Part shown: positions 43,150 to 51,875 of the stretch, piece by piece
Position numbering within the stretch: the first letter of the stretch is position 1
Layout of the letters: every line of letters begins with the position of its first letter
From: Microbacterium oxydans
GTDB lineage: Bacteria; Actinomycetota; Actinomycetes; Actinomycetales; Microbacteriaceae
Length of the DNA: 64,000 nt
NCBI RefSeq assembly: GCF_000956405.1
Contig: NZ_JYIV01000020.1
Coordinates: forward strand, 1-64,000
Reading direction: 5' to 3'
Made by a program: the position numbers and the translations under genes
Notes under the pieces: generated by a model
What the model was told of the DNA's origin: nothing
Database searches by the model: none
The model's input: the letters and a program-made list of their open reading frames with translations, nothing else

Positions 43150-44250
43150 TCAGCGCGCTCGCGCGTCCGTCAACTCATCGAGCATCCCGACGAGCAGGTC
43201 GATCCGCTCGAGCATCGACTCAACCGAGACCCACTCATGGTCGGCATGCGCGCCGGCCCCGCGTGGCCCGAGTCCGTCGAGAGTGCGCGCTCCGACGGCG
43301 GCCGTGAAGTTGCCGTCCGAGGCACCACCCGCCGAGACGGCCTCGATCGGCGGAAGCCCCAGCCGTTCCGCGACCCGTCGCGCGCACGCGAGCAGCTCCG
43401 CGGACGAGCTCTCCTCCATCGGCGGACGGTTGATGCCGCCGACGACCTCCACGCTCACGCCGTCGGTGTGCGGATCGAGCTTCTGCATCTCGTCATCCAC
43501 CCGTTCCAGTTCCCCGAGCGTCCAGGCGCGCACATCGACGCGCACCTCGGCATGCTCGGGAATGACGTTCGTCGCGGTGCCCGCCCGTGCGACCGTGGGG
43601 CTCACGGTGGTGCCGCGATCATCGTCGGCGAGCGCGGGCAAAGCCAGCACGTGATGGGCGAGCTCGGTGAGGGCACTGCGCCCCTTCCACGGCTCGAGAC
43701 CGGCATGTGCCGCGCGCCCGGTCAGCTCGACGCGGTAGATGCTGCCCCCGCGGCGGGCGATCTTCAGCGCACCGTCGAGGCTCGGCTCCAGCACCAGCAC
43801 GCTGCCGGCGCGGGCGGCCTCACGCTCGATCAGAGCACGCGAGGTGAGCGATCCGACCTCCTCGTCGCTCGTGAGCAGCACGGCGACCCCGGCCGGGTTC
43901 GCGATGCGGGCGAGGGCCGCAGCCATGATGACGATGCCGGCCTTCATGTCGAAGACCCCGGGGCCTGTCGCGATATCGTCCTCGACACGGAACGGGCGCT
44001 CCGCGATGGTGCCCTTCGGGAAGACCGTGTCGAGATGACCGAGCAGCAGCACGGAAGGGGCGTCTCCGCTCGTCCAGAGCATGTGCTCCACGCCGTCGAC
44101 GGCTTCGACTGTGCCCGGGGTTCCGAGCACAGGGTCGAGCCACGACCGCACCAGAGCCTGCGCGGCGGCGAGGCCCGTCGCGTCGCCCGTGGGGGTCTCG
44201 ATCGACACGAGCGCGTCCAGGCGCTCGATCGCCTGCGCACGCGCGGTCAC
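43150..44250 (-). CDS. M20-family metallopeptidase (carboxypeptidase G2-like)
   Basis: A 366-residue zinc peptidase. Metal ligands and catalytic residues are in place: H-x-D in LLLGHLDTVFP, D in GVFDMKAG, the EE pair in LTSDEEVGS, and the late His in GAGAHADHEW. The dimerisation domain (about 165-280) has GRAAHAGLEPWKGRSALTELAHHVLAL. CPG2 relatives release C-terminal Glu or split acyl-amino acids. The GTG start, behind GGAGGTGGC, overlaps the hydrolase stop (GTGA), so both are made together. Confidence 0.9.
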   Translation of the reverse strand: MTARAQAIERLDALVSIETPTGDATGLAAAQALVRSWLDPVLGTPGTVEAVDGVEHMLWTSGDAPSVLLLGHLDTVFPKGTIAERPFRVEDDIATGPGVFDMKAGIVIMAAALARIANPAGVAVLLTSDEEVGSLTSRALIEREAARAGSVLVLEPSLDGALKIARRGGSIYRVELTGRAAHAGLEPWKGRSALTELAHHVLALPALADDDRGTTVSPTVARAGTATNVIPEHAEVRVDVRAWTLGELERVDDEMQKLDPHTDGVSVEVVGGINRPPMEESSSAELLACARRVAERLGLPPIEAVSAGGASDGNFTAAVGARTLDGLGPRGAGAHADHEWVSVESMLERIDLLVGMLDELTDARAR

Positions 44251-45119
44251 GCAGCCACCTCCCCGGTGAGAAAAGCGCGAAGCGCGGAGGCCGTGGCCCG
44301 GGGAGCCTCTTCCGCCAGATAGTGATCGGCGTCGATCGCCGCCCCGGCGACGCCCGGCGCGTACGTCGCCCAGGCTGCCCGCACGTCGAAGGTACGGCCC
44401 ACGTAGCTGTGGGCGCCCCAGAGCGCGAGCACCGGGAGGTCGAGCACGCGGCCCTCCGCCCGGTCCGCACGATCGTGTTCGAGGTCGATCCCGGCTGCGG
44501 CGCGGTAGTCAGCCCCCGACGCATACACGGTGTCGACGTCGAAGCACCGGAGATACTCGCCGTATGCGTCGGGAAGCGCATCGCCGTCGTGGCGACGTCC
44601 GACGAAGCGGCTGCGCAGCCAGGTCTCACGATCGGCCGAGATCAACGCCTCAGGCATGCCGTCGCCTCGGGCCAGGAAGAACCAGTGGAAGTACGCGGTC
44701 GCCATCTGGCGGTCGACGTTCTCGAACATGTGCAGCGTCGGCACGATGTCGAGCACGGCCAGCGCGGACACCGCGTCCGGATGATCCAGCGCCAGCCGAT
44801 GCCCGACCCGGCCGCCGCGATCGTGCCCCACCACGGCGAACCGCTCGTGACCGAGTTCCCGCATGAGGATGACCTGGTCGTCGGCCATGTCTCGTTTGGC
44901 GTAGCTCGCGCCACGGGGCTTGTCCGAGTCGCCGTATCCGCGCAGGTCGGCGGCGACGACGGTGTGATCCCGCGCCAGGTCGGCGGCGACGGCGCTCCAC
45001 ATGGCCTTGGTCTCCGGATAGCCGTGCAGCAGGAGAACCGCAGGACCGGAACCGCGCACCTCTGCTGCGATCCGCGTGCCGTCGCAGTCGATGGTCATCG
45101 ACGTGGGGACTGTGGTCAT
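44247..45119 (-). CDS. Alpha/beta hydrolase with Asp nucleophile (fluoroacetate dehalogenase/epoxide hydrolase-like)
   Basis: A 290-residue hydrolase. The oxyanion motif is LHGYPET (about 32) and the nucleophile elbow VVGHDRGGRVGHRLALDHP has Asp at about residue 100, as in haloacetate dehalogenases and epoxide hydrolases rather than esterases. The late Asp/His pair is near IDADHYLAEEAP. Substrate unknown. Start ATG 45119; ATG 45146 is possible. First gene of the unit with the M20 peptidase; its promoter carries the motif shared with the S9 gene, suggesting the same TetR control. Confidence 0.87.
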   Translation of the reverse strand: MTTVPTSMTIDCDGTRIAAEVRGSGPAVLLLHGYPETKAMWSAVAADLARDHTVVAADLRGYGDSDKPRGASYAKRDMADDQVILMRELGHERFAVVGHDRGGRVGHRLALDHPDAVSALAVLDIVPTLHMFENVDRQMATAYFHWFFLARGDGMPEALISADRETWLRSRFVGRRHDGDALPDAYGEYLRCFDVDTVYASGADYRAAAGIDLEHDRADRAEGRVLDLPVLALWGAHSYVGRTFDVRAAWATYAPGVAGAAIDADHYLAEEAPRATASALRAFLTGEVAA

Positions 45120-45157
45120 CTTCGTCCAACTCTCCGTGCTCGACATGCAAGTCAGTT

Positions 45158-45169
45158 GCGTTGACTATA
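45158..45169 (-). promoter_or_regulatory. Second copy of TATAGTCAACGC, promoter of hydrolase/M20 unit
   Basis: The minus strand reads TTGATATAGTCAACGC, with a -10-like TATAGT 45 bases before the hydrolase ATG. Twelve bases are identical to 42275-42286 and the distance to the start codon is nearly the same (48 there). The TTGA...TCAA flanks form a short dyad. Confidence 0.6.
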
Positions 45170-45280
45170 TCAATGACCATTGGTTCCGGAAGCCCCGTCG
45201 AGACACACGCGATCTCTGTGACCGTGCGGCGAGACACCACAGGCCAGGAGAAGCCCGCCGAGAAGTAGGCTGAACGCATC

Positions 45281-46153
45281 ATGGACGAGTTCATCCAGGG
45301 CTTCTGGAACTTCGCGCAGCACTACTGGTGGCTCATCTTCCCGATCATGGGAATGGCCGGTGGCATCGCGAAGACCTGGGAGCGCAGCTCCAAGCGACGA
45401 CACGAGCGCCGCCTGGAGACCCTTCGCATGAAGGCGCAGCTGAAGACCGCCGAGATCGAAGCGCGCGCGCTCACCCAGCAGGCCAAGCGCCGCGGGCCCT
45501 CGGTCGTCGACACCACCGCGTCCGTGGCCCCGAACGACCTGGTCGCGCGCCTGTTCGCCGAGCACGACGAGATCACCGCACGCTGGCTCGACTACGAGCT
45601 CGACGTCGCGAAGCTGATCGCCTTCCCCGCCATGAGCGATGGGCGCCAGCCGCTGACCGCCGCGTTCCTGCGCGCCAAGAAGACGGCGGATGCGCTGCGC
45701 CCCGCGTCCGCCGACGCCAAGGTCTCGGAGCAGCAGGTCACCGAATATCTCCAGGCCGTCGGCGACTACGCGGTCGCGTTCGAGATCGCCGAGAAGGATG
45801 CCAGGCGCCTGCGGGATTCGACCTTCACCGAGCCGGAGCGCAAACGCCTCGAACGCGCGCAGCAGCTGCTGAAGGTCGCGGTCGACGAATCGGCCACGCA
45901 GGCCGAGCGCAACGTCGCCTACAAGCGTGTGCGCGAGGAGCTCGACGGTCTCATCCTGCTCTCCGACGACGCGGTCACCGTGCTGGAGAAGCAGGTGGCG
46001 AAGGAGCTTCCTGCGCAGGCGAGCACTGCCACCGCGACCCCTCCCGCCGAACCCGGAGCCGAGCAGGAGCCCGAGCACATGCCGGAGCCGATGCCGGTCG
46101 CCGACCCGCTGCGCCCCGCAGCCCCGCGCGCACTCCCGCGCGACGACGCATGA
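45281..46153 (+). CDS. Membrane-anchored coiled-coil protein of unknown function
   Basis: A 290-residue protein. One N-terminal hydrophobic segment (about 13-30; HYWWLIFPIMGMAGGIA) is followed by a long basic helix (KTWERSSKRRHERRLETLRMKAQLKTAEIEARALTQQ). A mainly helical domain comes next (about 75-235), then a Pro/Glu/Ala-rich tail. This architecture is common in Microbacteriaceae but has no assigned role. TAGGCT lies close to the ATG, which suggests a leaderless message. The stop overlaps the start of the SMP-30 gene (ATGA). Confidence 0.72.
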   Translation: MDEFIQGFWNFAQHYWWLIFPIMGMAGGIAKTWERSSKRRHERRLETLRMKAQLKTAEIEARALTQQAKRRGPSVVDTTASVAPNDLVARLFAEHDEITARWLDYELDVAKLIAFPAMSDGRQPLTAAFLRAKKTADALRPASADAKVSEQQVTEYLQAVGDYAVAFEIAEKDARRLRDSTFTEPERKRLERAQQLLKVAVDESATQAERNVAYKRVREELDGLILLSDDAVTVLEKQVAKELPAQASTATATPPAEPGAEQEPEHMPEPMPVADPLRPAAPRALPRDDA

Positions 46154-46998
46154 CTCCGGAGAACGTCACCGGCCCGGTCGCGCACCACGCCGAGGCGCCC
46201 GTCTGGTGGCCGGGCTGGGGCGGACTCCGCTGGGTCGACGGCGACGCCGGCGATCTTCTGTCGCTGCGACCGGATGGCGTGTCCCGTCAGCACATCGACG
46301 ACGAGTACCTGGCTTTCGCCCGCCCGCGATCCGGTGGCGGTCTGGTGGCGGTCGGCGCCCGCACGCTCTACCTCGCGGACGACGTCGATGGAGAGGTCCG
46401 GGCGGCCGCATCGCTGGGCGACGACCCCGGCGTGCGCATGAACGATGGATGCTGCGACCCTCGGGGACGCCTGCTCGCGGGGTCGATGGCCTACGACGCG
46501 GCGCCCGATGCCGGGGCTGTGCTGCGCATCGACACCGACCTGACCACGGGCACTGTTCTCCCGCGGGCGACGATCTCGAACGGCATCGGCTTCTCGCCGG
46601 ACGGCCGACGCGCCTACTACGTCGACACCGCGACGCATCGCATCGACGTGTTCGACGTCAGCGAGGGCGAGCTGCGAGGCCGTCGCGCCTTCGTCACGAT
46701 CCCCGAGGAGCAGGGGTCTCCCGACGGGCTGAGCGTCGCCGCGGACGGCAGCGTCTGGGTGGCCCTCTGGGGCGGCAGCGCGGTGCACGGCTACGATCCC
46801 GCTGGACAGCGCATCGCGACGATCGAGCTCCCGGTGCCCCAGGTCAGCGCCTGCACCTTCGGCGACGACGACCTCGGCACGCTGTACATCACGACGTCCG
46901 CGCAGGGCCTCGAACCCGGCCACGGCACAGAGGCGGGCTCGCTCTTCGCCGTGCGACCCGGCGTGCATGGCCTTCCCGTGACACCGTTCGCGGGCTGA
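46150..46998 (+). CDS. SMP-30/gluconolactonase-family lactonase
   Basis: A 282-residue six-bladed beta-propeller. Metal-site features are the N-terminal Glu in HHAEAPVWW, Asn in RMNDGCCDPRGRLLAGSM, Asn in ATISNGIGFSPDGRRAYYVDT, and Asp in SPDGLSVAADGSVWVAL. These enzymes hydrolyse aldonolactones. It is coupled by ATGA to a coiled-coil membrane-protein gene, an odd partner. It lies just left of the sugar-acid gene region and supplies the lactonase step that region otherwise lacks; no GntR-type motif precedes this unit, so the link is by function and distance only. Confidence 0.87.
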   Translation: MTPENVTGPVAHHAEAPVWWPGWGGLRWVDGDAGDLLSLRPDGVSRQHIDDEYLAFARPRSGGGLVAVGARTLYLADDVDGEVRAAASLGDDPGVRMNDGCCDPRGRLLAGSMAYDAAPDAGAVLRIDTDLTTGTVLPRATISNGIGFSPDGRRAYYVDTATHRIDVFDVSEGELRGRRAFVTIPEEQGSPDGLSVAADGSVWVALWGGSAVHGYDPAGQRIATIELPVPQVSACTFGDDDLGTLYITTSAQGLEPGHGTEAGSLFAVRPGVHGLPVTPFAG

Positions 46999-47047
46999 TC
47001 CCGCCGCGAGAACAGGCACACTCGCCAGAACAGGCCACTTCCCAGCC

Positions 47048-47158
47048 AGGTCACCTGATGCGGCGTGATCGCCTGAGCCCACGCCGCCCCACGCGCCTCA
47101 CTCCCGGTGACCTCTACCCGGGACACGGTGCACTCAGCAAAAGGAACCGTGCCCCGGG
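47048..47158. terminator. Structured convergent-gene region with two strong hairpins
   Basis: A long-range dyad AGGTCACC (47048-47055)/GGTGACCT (47106-47113) encloses GCGGCGTG/CACGCCGC (47060-47087). A second hairpin has 13-bp arms (47117-47129 and 47146-47158, core CACGGT/ACCGTG) with one mismatch that is a G-U pair on the minus strand. AGAACAGGC occurs twice just before (47009, 47027). It ends both the lactonase and the FAH transcripts. Confidence 0.7.
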
Positions 47159-47182
47159 CACAGGCCGCCGGGGCGAGCGGAG

Positions 47183-48037
47183 TCAGCCCAGGTGCACCCG
47201 CTCGGTGCGCTGCTGCTGACGTCCGAGACCCTCGATCTCGATCGTCATCTCGTCGCCGTCCTGCAGATAGGGGAAGCGTCCGGAGAGCGCGACGCCCTGC
47301 GGGGTCCCGGTGTTGATCACGTCGCCGGGCTCGAGCACCAGATACTGACTCAGCTCGTGCACGATCTGCAGCACGGAGAAGATCATGTCCGCGGTCGACG
47401 AGTCCTGCCGCGGGTCGCCGTTCACGAACGACCGCAGCCGCAGCGCCTGGGGGTCGACCTCGTCGGCGGGGACGAGTGCGGGCCCGAGCGGGTTGAACGT
47501 CTCGGAGCACTTGCCCTTCGACCACTGCCCGCCCGACACGTCGAGTTGATACGCGCGCTCGGAGACGTCGTTCGAGATCGTGTAACCGGCGATGACCTCG
47601 CGCGCGGCGTCGGGAGAAGACAGGTAGCGGGCGGTCTTGCCGATCACGATCGCCAGCTCCACCTCCCAGTCGACCTTCTCGGCTCCGGGCGGCAGCAGCA
47701 CGACATCGTCCGGTCCGACCACCGTGTTGGGGTGCTTGAAGAAGACGACCGGATGCTCGGGCGGCTCCGATCCGGATTCGGCCGCATGGGCCGCGTAGTT
47801 CTGCCCGATGCAGATCACCGCTGTCGGACGAGCGACCGGGGCCCCGATACGCAGCCCGTCGACGTCAGCGGTGACCAGTTCACCCCGGCCGAGCGCGGAG
47901 CGCACGCGACTGATGCCGTCGGCGGCGAGGAACGCGCCGTCGATCTCGGCGGTGAGCGGAGACAGGTCGTACACGACGCCCGCCTCCCGCACGTAGGGAC
48001 GTTCGTGGCCGGACGGGCCGAGTCGCAGGAGTTCCAT
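47183..48037 (-). CDS. Fumarylacetoacetate hydrolase (FAH) family protein
   Basis: A 284-residue FAH-fold enzyme. The C-terminal catalytic domain has ICIGQNYAAHAAESG, FFKHPNTVVGPDDVVLLPPGAEKVDWEVELAIVIGK, and the metal acids E-x-E and D in GYTISNDVSERAYQ. Relatives split 2,4-diketo acids such as diketo-deoxyfuconate, or decarboxylate/isomerise aromatic-ring products; the carbohydrate branch fits the neighbours. It follows the hydroxyacid dehydrogenase gene after 14 bases, so both belong to the unit with the GntR-type motif at 49033. Confidence 0.88.
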   Translation of the reverse strand: MELLRLGPSGHERPYVREAGVVYDLSPLTAEIDGAFLAADGISRVRSALGRGELVTADVDGLRIGAPVARPTAVICIGQNYAAHAAESGSEPPEHPVVFFKHPNTVVGPDDVVLLPPGAEKVDWEVELAIVIGKTARYLSSPDAAREVIAGYTISNDVSERAYQLDVSGGQWSKGKCSETFNPLGPALVPADEVDPQALRLRSFVNGDPRQDSSTADMIFSVLQIVHELSQYLVLEPGDVINTGTPQGVALSGRFPYLQDGDEMTIEIEGLGRQQQRTERVHLG

Positions 48038-48051
48038 GGGGGCCTTCCAGG

Positions 48052-49026
48052 TCAACGCGCGGCGGCGAAGGCGGGGTTGACGATCGGCACGGACTCGCCG
48101 GCCAGGTAGCGGATGATGTTGTCGGCCGCGTGCACCGGCAGGTCTGCCAGCGCTTCGGGCGAGTACCAGGCGGCGTGCGGTGTGAGCAGCACCTGATCGA
48201 GGTCGCGCAGCGGCGAGTCGGCGGCGAGCGGCTCTCCCGCGAACACGTCGAGGGCCGCGGCGCCGAGGTGCCCCGCGCGCAGTGAGGCAGCAAGCGCTTC
48301 CTCGTCGATGAGCGGACCACGGCAGGTGTTCACCACGACCGCCCCCGGCTTCATGGTCGCGAGCGCGGCTGCGTCGATCAGGTGCCGGGTGTCGTCGGTG
48401 AGCGGCACATGCAGAGTGAGGATGTCGGCCCGTGCGACGGCTTCCGCGATCTCCACGGGCTCGCACCCGGCTTCGCGCACAGCATCGGCAGGGGCGAAGG
48501 GGTCGGCGACGAGGACGCGGAAGCCCAGCGCGCGACAACCACGAGCGACCATCGAGCCGATGCGTCCGAAGCCGATCACCGACACCGTGGTGGCGGAGGG
48601 GCGCACGGCAAGCGGGCGGGCGTCGACCGCCTTCCAGGTCCCGGCGCGCACGGCGCGGTCGTAAGCGGACAGGCCGCGCGCCTGGGACATGATCATCGCG
48701 ATGGTGTGCGCTGCGACCTCTTCGATGCAGTAGCTCGGGGTGTTCGCGACGGCGATGCCACGAGCGGTCGCGGCCTCGACATCGACCATGTCGTACCCGA
48801 TGCCGACACGGCTGATGATGCGGAGGTTCGGCATCCGGTCCATCACATCACCCGTGATCTGCGCCCACTGCACGACCAGTCCTTCGGCATCGGCGCCGAG
48901 AGCGGCGATGTCGTCCGGGCTTCCGGATGCGGCGCGATCGGCGCGCAGCCCTGCCTGTCGGAGCGTGTCTTCGATGACGGTTCCCGGCAGGTCGCAGTCG
49001 CTGACGAGGATGAATGACTCGGTCAT
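48052..49026 (-). CDS. D-isomer-specific 2-hydroxyacid dehydrogenase
   Basis: A 324-residue NAD-dependent dehydrogenase. The Rossmann motif is VIGFGRIGSMVARG, the catalytic Arg lies in VVNTCRGPLIDEEAL, the Glu in ALDVFAGEPL and the His in LLTPHAAWYS. It resembles the CtBP/phosphoglycerate-dehydrogenase-like branch. It would interconvert a 2-keto acid and a D-2-hydroxy acid. A perfect palindrome with TATAGC lies 4 bases before the codon for Met1, so transcription probably starts at the ATG and is blocked by the regulator. Confidence 0.9.
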   Translation of the reverse strand: MTESFILVSDCDLPGTVIEDTLRQAGLRADRAASGSPDDIAALGADAEGLVVQWAQITGDVMDRMPNLRIISRVGIGYDMVDVEAATARGIAVANTPSYCIEEVAAHTIAMIMSQARGLSAYDRAVRAGTWKAVDARPLAVRPSATTVSVIGFGRIGSMVARGCRALGFRVLVADPFAPADAVREAGCEPVEIAEAVARADILTLHVPLTDDTRHLIDAAALATMKPGAVVVNTCRGPLIDEEALAASLRAGHLGAAALDVFAGEPLAADSPLRDLDQVLLTPHAAWYSPEALADLPVHAADNIIRYLAGESVPIVNPAFAAAR

Positions 49027-49032
49027 GGATGC

Positions 49033-49050
49033 GATGCTATAGCATCTAGC
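49033..49050 (-). promoter_or_regulatory. GntR-type operator, site A (GATGCTATAGCATC)
   Basis: A perfect 14-bp palindrome at 49033-49046, extended to GCTATAGCATCTAGC (49036-49050). The same 15 bases occur at 61750-61764 before the MFS gene. The TATAGC can serve as -10 for the hydroxyacid dehydrogenase gene. Confidence 0.75.
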
Positions 49051-49385
49051 GAATCGTCGCACCGCGATGCGGGTCATCGGCCCTTTCGCTGCTCCGAAAT
49101 CCTGGGCCGCTCGCTCGGGCGCCCGCGCGTTCACGCGTGAGGGTTCCCGAAACCCTCCGAATCTCCGTCTGAGCAGGGGGATCACCCACCGTGTTCGCCA
49201 GACTGGGGAGATCGAAGGGGAGTAGTTCCGGGCTCGCGAGAGCCTGAGGCCGCATCGACATACTGACGTTCACGATGATCGTCCGGTGCCCCTGTCTCCC
49301 GGATGAACGAGACCTTCGGCCCATGCGCGGCCGGAGCTCTGTCTTGTCCTCCCTCGGTCGCGCCCGACCGAAAGGACCGTTCCCC
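49051..49385. other. Intergenic region upstream of the cation exchanger
   Basis: About 335 bases without a supported gene. One small hairpin (GAGGGTT-cccga-AACCCTC, 49139-49157) is visible. The rest presumably contains the promoter and leader of the exchanger gene. I recognise no known riboswitch. Confidence 0.5.
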
Positions 49386-50645
49386 ATGCCACGCGCATTG
49401 ATCGGCCGTCTCGCCCTGTGTCTTCTCATCGCGACCCCCGCCCTGGTGTTCCGCACACTGGGCTTCCACCCGAATCCCGTACTGGACCTCGTCGTCTTCG
49501 GGGCGGCGGTCGTGGCGGCGAGCTTCGTGCTCGCCTGGGCCGCCGAGGCCGCGCAGAAGGACATCTCCGGCGCCCTCGCGATCGCCATCCTCGCCCTCAT
49601 CGCCGTGCTCCCCGAATACGCCGTCGACCTGTACTACGCGTTCCGCTCCGGCTCCGACCCCGAGTACGCGCAGTACGCCGCCGCGAACATGACGGGATCG
49701 AACCGACTGCTCCTGGGTTTCGGGTGGCCGCTCGTCGTGATCGTCGCGCTCCTGGTCGCGAACCGCGCACGCCGCGGCGAAGCCCGGCGCCTCGCCCTCG
49801 AGCTCCCCGTCACCGCACGCCTGGACGTCGGCTTCCTCGCGGTGCTGGCAATCCTCGCGTTCGCCATCCCACTGCTCGGGAACATCCCGATCTGGTTCGG
49901 CCTGGTGCTCATCGGGGCGTTCGTCACCTACCTGTGGCGGGCCGGCCGCGCGGAGGGCGCGGACCGCGAAGAGGAGTTCGTCGGAGCGGCCGCACACATC
50001 GCCGGCATGCCGACCCGCGTCCGACGGATCACCGTGATCTCGATGTTCGTCGTCTCGGCCGGCATCATCCTCGCGTGCGCCGAGCCGTTCGCGACCGGTC
50101 TCGTCGATTCGGGTACCGCGCTCGGGATCGACAGCTTCTTCCTCGTGCAGTGGCTCGCGCCCCTCGCCTCCGAGGCGCCCGAGTTCATCATCGCTGTGCT
50201 CTTCGCCGTCCGGGGCATGGGTGCCGCCGCGATCGCCACCCTCATCGCGTCGAAGGTCAACCAGTGGAGCCTTCTGGTCGGCTCGCTCCCCCTCGCGCAC
50301 TTCTTCGGTGGCGGAGGGTCCGATCTGCCGCTCGATGCCCGGCAGATCGAGGAGTTCGTGCTCACCGGCACCCAGACCGTGATGGGCGTCGCGATCCTCC
50401 TCGCCCTCCGATTCCACCTGGGATCGGCCATCGCCCTGGCGGCGATCTTCCTCGTGCAGTTCTTCGTGACCGACACCGGCGGCCGTTACGTGCTCTCCGC
50501 CGTGCAGCTGATCATCGCCGCCGGGTTCCTGATCGTCCACCGTCGACACATCCTGCCCACCCTCGCGGCGCCGTTCCGTCGATCGCAGCCTTCGCTGGCC
50601 ACGACCGCGGGCGGATCCGCAGACGGTGCCGGAAGTCGCGGATGA
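49386..50645 (+). CDS. CaCA-family sodium/calcium (cation) exchanger
   Basis: A 419-residue membrane antiporter with about ten TM segments in two inverted halves. The alpha-repeat motifs are IALIAVLPEYAVDLYYAFRSG (shown in part) and APLASEAPEFIIAVLFAVRGMG; both acidic residues that bind the cation are present (PEYAVD, APEFI). A polar loop of about 45 residues separates the halves. It exports Ca or another cation using Na or protons. AAAGGA precedes the ATG. It sits inside the catabolic region but has no GntR motif and is probably unrelated. Confidence 0.87.
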   Translation: MPRALIGRLALCLLIATPALVFRTLGFHPNPVLDLVVFGAAVVAASFVLAWAAEAAQKDISGALAIAILALIAVLPEYAVDLYYAFRSGSDPEYAQYAAANMTGSNRLLLGFGWPLVVIVALLVANRARRGEARRLALELPVTARLDVGFLAVLAILAFAIPLLGNIPIWFGLVLIGAFVTYLWRAGRAEGADREEEFVGAAAHIAGMPTRVRRITVISMFVVSAGIILACAEPFATGLVDSGTALGIDSFFLVQWLAPLASEAPEFIIAVLFAVRGMGAAAIATLIASKVNQWSLLVGSLPLAHFFGGGGSDLPLDARQIEEFVLTGTQTVMGVAILLALRFHLGSAIALAAIFLVQFFVTDTGGRYVLSAVQLIIAAGFLIVHRRHILPTLAAPFRRSQPSLATTAGGSADGAGSRG

Positions 50646-50653
50646 CCACCCTT

Positions 50654-50667
50654 TTGCTATAGCGTTT
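50654..50667 (+). promoter_or_regulatory. GntR-type operator, site B (TTGCTATAGCG)
   Basis: TTTGCTATAGCGTTTA, with the core GCTATAGC at 50656-50663. TATAGC ends 8 bases before the SDR ATG at 50672, a spacing that fits a leaderless promoter overlapped by the operator. Confidence 0.7.
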
Positions 50668-50671
50668 AGGG

Positions 50672-51421
50672 ATGACTGTGCGCCGCGCTCTGATCACGGG
50701 GGCGAGTTCCGGCATCGGGACCGCCGCCGCCCTCGAACTCGCCCGCGAGGGTGCTGCCCTCTGGATCACGTATGCCGGACGGGAGACCGAAGCGCTGCGC
50801 ATCGCGGAGGAGTGCCGGGCGGCAGGGTCGCCCGAGGTGCACGTGTCGCGCCTCGACCTGCGGGAGCGCGAGTCGATCGACGCGCTCGTCGGTGAGATCA
50901 CGGACGCATGGGGATCGCTCCATGTGCTCGTCAACAACGGCGGAGTCTGCCCGTACACGCCCTACGACGACATCGAGTTCGACGAGTGGGACATGGTGCT
51001 CGAGACCAACGCCCGCGGCACCTTCTTCCTGACCCGCGGGGCGCTCCCCCTGCTCCGGGCAGCAGAAGGCGACCGCTCTGTGATCAACATCGCGTCGATC
51101 GCGGGCCAGGTCGGCGCGCTGCAGACCGGCATCCACTACGCCGCGAGCAAGGGCGCGATCCTGGCGATCACGCGCAGCTTCGCCCGGCACCTCGCTTCGG
51201 AGGGCATCCGCGTCAACGCCGTGACCCCCGGCCCGGTCGCGAGCGCCATCACGGACCAGCTGCAGGGGGCGGGGCGCGAGAAGCTCGAATCGGGCATCCC
51301 CCTCGGCGCGTTCGGGCAGCCGGAGGACGTGGCCTGGATCATCGCATCACTCGCCTCAGAGCGAGCCCGCTTCATCACCGGCGCCACCTACGACGTCAAC
51401 GGAGGAGTTCGCATTGACTGA
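50672..51421 (+). CDS. Short-chain dehydrogenase/reductase (sugar dehydrogenase candidate)
   Basis: A 249-residue classical SDR. TGASSGIG lies at 9-16; the usual NNAG is NNGG (LVNNGGVCPYTP); the active site is S in NIASIAG and YAASK. The end, GATYDVNGGVRID, is typical. Residues after beta-2 (YAGRETEAL) suggest NADP. Sugar dehydrogenases and 3-ketoacyl reductases both look like this; the operator and neighbours favour a sugar or sugar-acid. It overlaps the NTF2-like gene by 8 bases. Confidence 0.88.
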   Translation: MTVRRALITGASSGIGTAAALELAREGAALWITYAGRETEALRIAEECRAAGSPEVHVSRLDLRERESIDALVGEITDAWGSLHVLVNNGGVCPYTPYDDIEFDEWDMVLETNARGTFFLTRGALPLLRAAEGDRSVINIASIAGQVGALQTGIHYAASKGAILAITRSFARHLASEGIRVNAVTPGPVASAITDQLQGAGREKLESGIPLGAFGQPEDVAWIIASLASERARFITGATYDVNGGVRID

Positions 51422-51764
51422 CCACGCACCCCTGGATCGCTCTGCCCTCGAGACCGTGCAGGCGCAGCTCGACGCCTTCAACGCACACGACCTCGACGCA
51501 TTCGTGGCCACCTATGCCGAGGACGCCGTGATCACCGGTGTCGCCGCCGAACCCGTCATAGGCGCTGCCGCGATCCGTGCGTTCTACGAGCCTCGGCTGC
51601 AGAACCCCGAGCTGTCGTGCGTCATCGAGACCAGCGTGCTCTTCGGCACCCGGTGGGTCGTCGCACAGGAGCAGGTCATCAACGCCGGCGTCGCCACCGA
51701 GACCATCGCGACCTTCGACGTGGTGGACGGGTTGATCGCTCGGGCGTCGATGCTCAAGGCCTGA
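51414..51764 (+). CDS. NTF2/SnoaL-like small protein
   Basis: A 116-residue NTF2-fold protein (VQAQLDAFNAHDLDAFVATYAEDAVITGVAAEP ... ETIATFDVVDGLIARASMLKA). Such proteins can be isomerases, hydrolases or ligand carriers; no catalytic residues can be assigned here. The start is a TTG at 51414, 6 bases after GGAGGAG within the end of the SDR gene, so the two are translated together under site B. Confidence 0.8.
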   Translation: MTDHAPLDRSALETVQAQLDAFNAHDLDAFVATYAEDAVITGVAAEPVIGAAAIRAFYEPRLQNPELSCVIETSVLFGTRWVVAQEQVINAGVATETIATFDVVDGLIARASMLKA

Positions 51765-51875
51765 GGAGGGGGTTCTCCGCAAGCGGACCCTCGAGGAAGC
51801 GATGCACTGCGTCGGCCAGCTTCGGTTCCAGCCGACGCAACGGGTGCCTGCCCCCCGCTTGAGAGCCACGGCCGA

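Noticed and set aside
49386-50645. Cation exchanger as a member of the GntR-controlled catabolic set.
   Set aside because: No operator motif lies before it and it has its own long leader region; its place inside the cluster is probably incidental.
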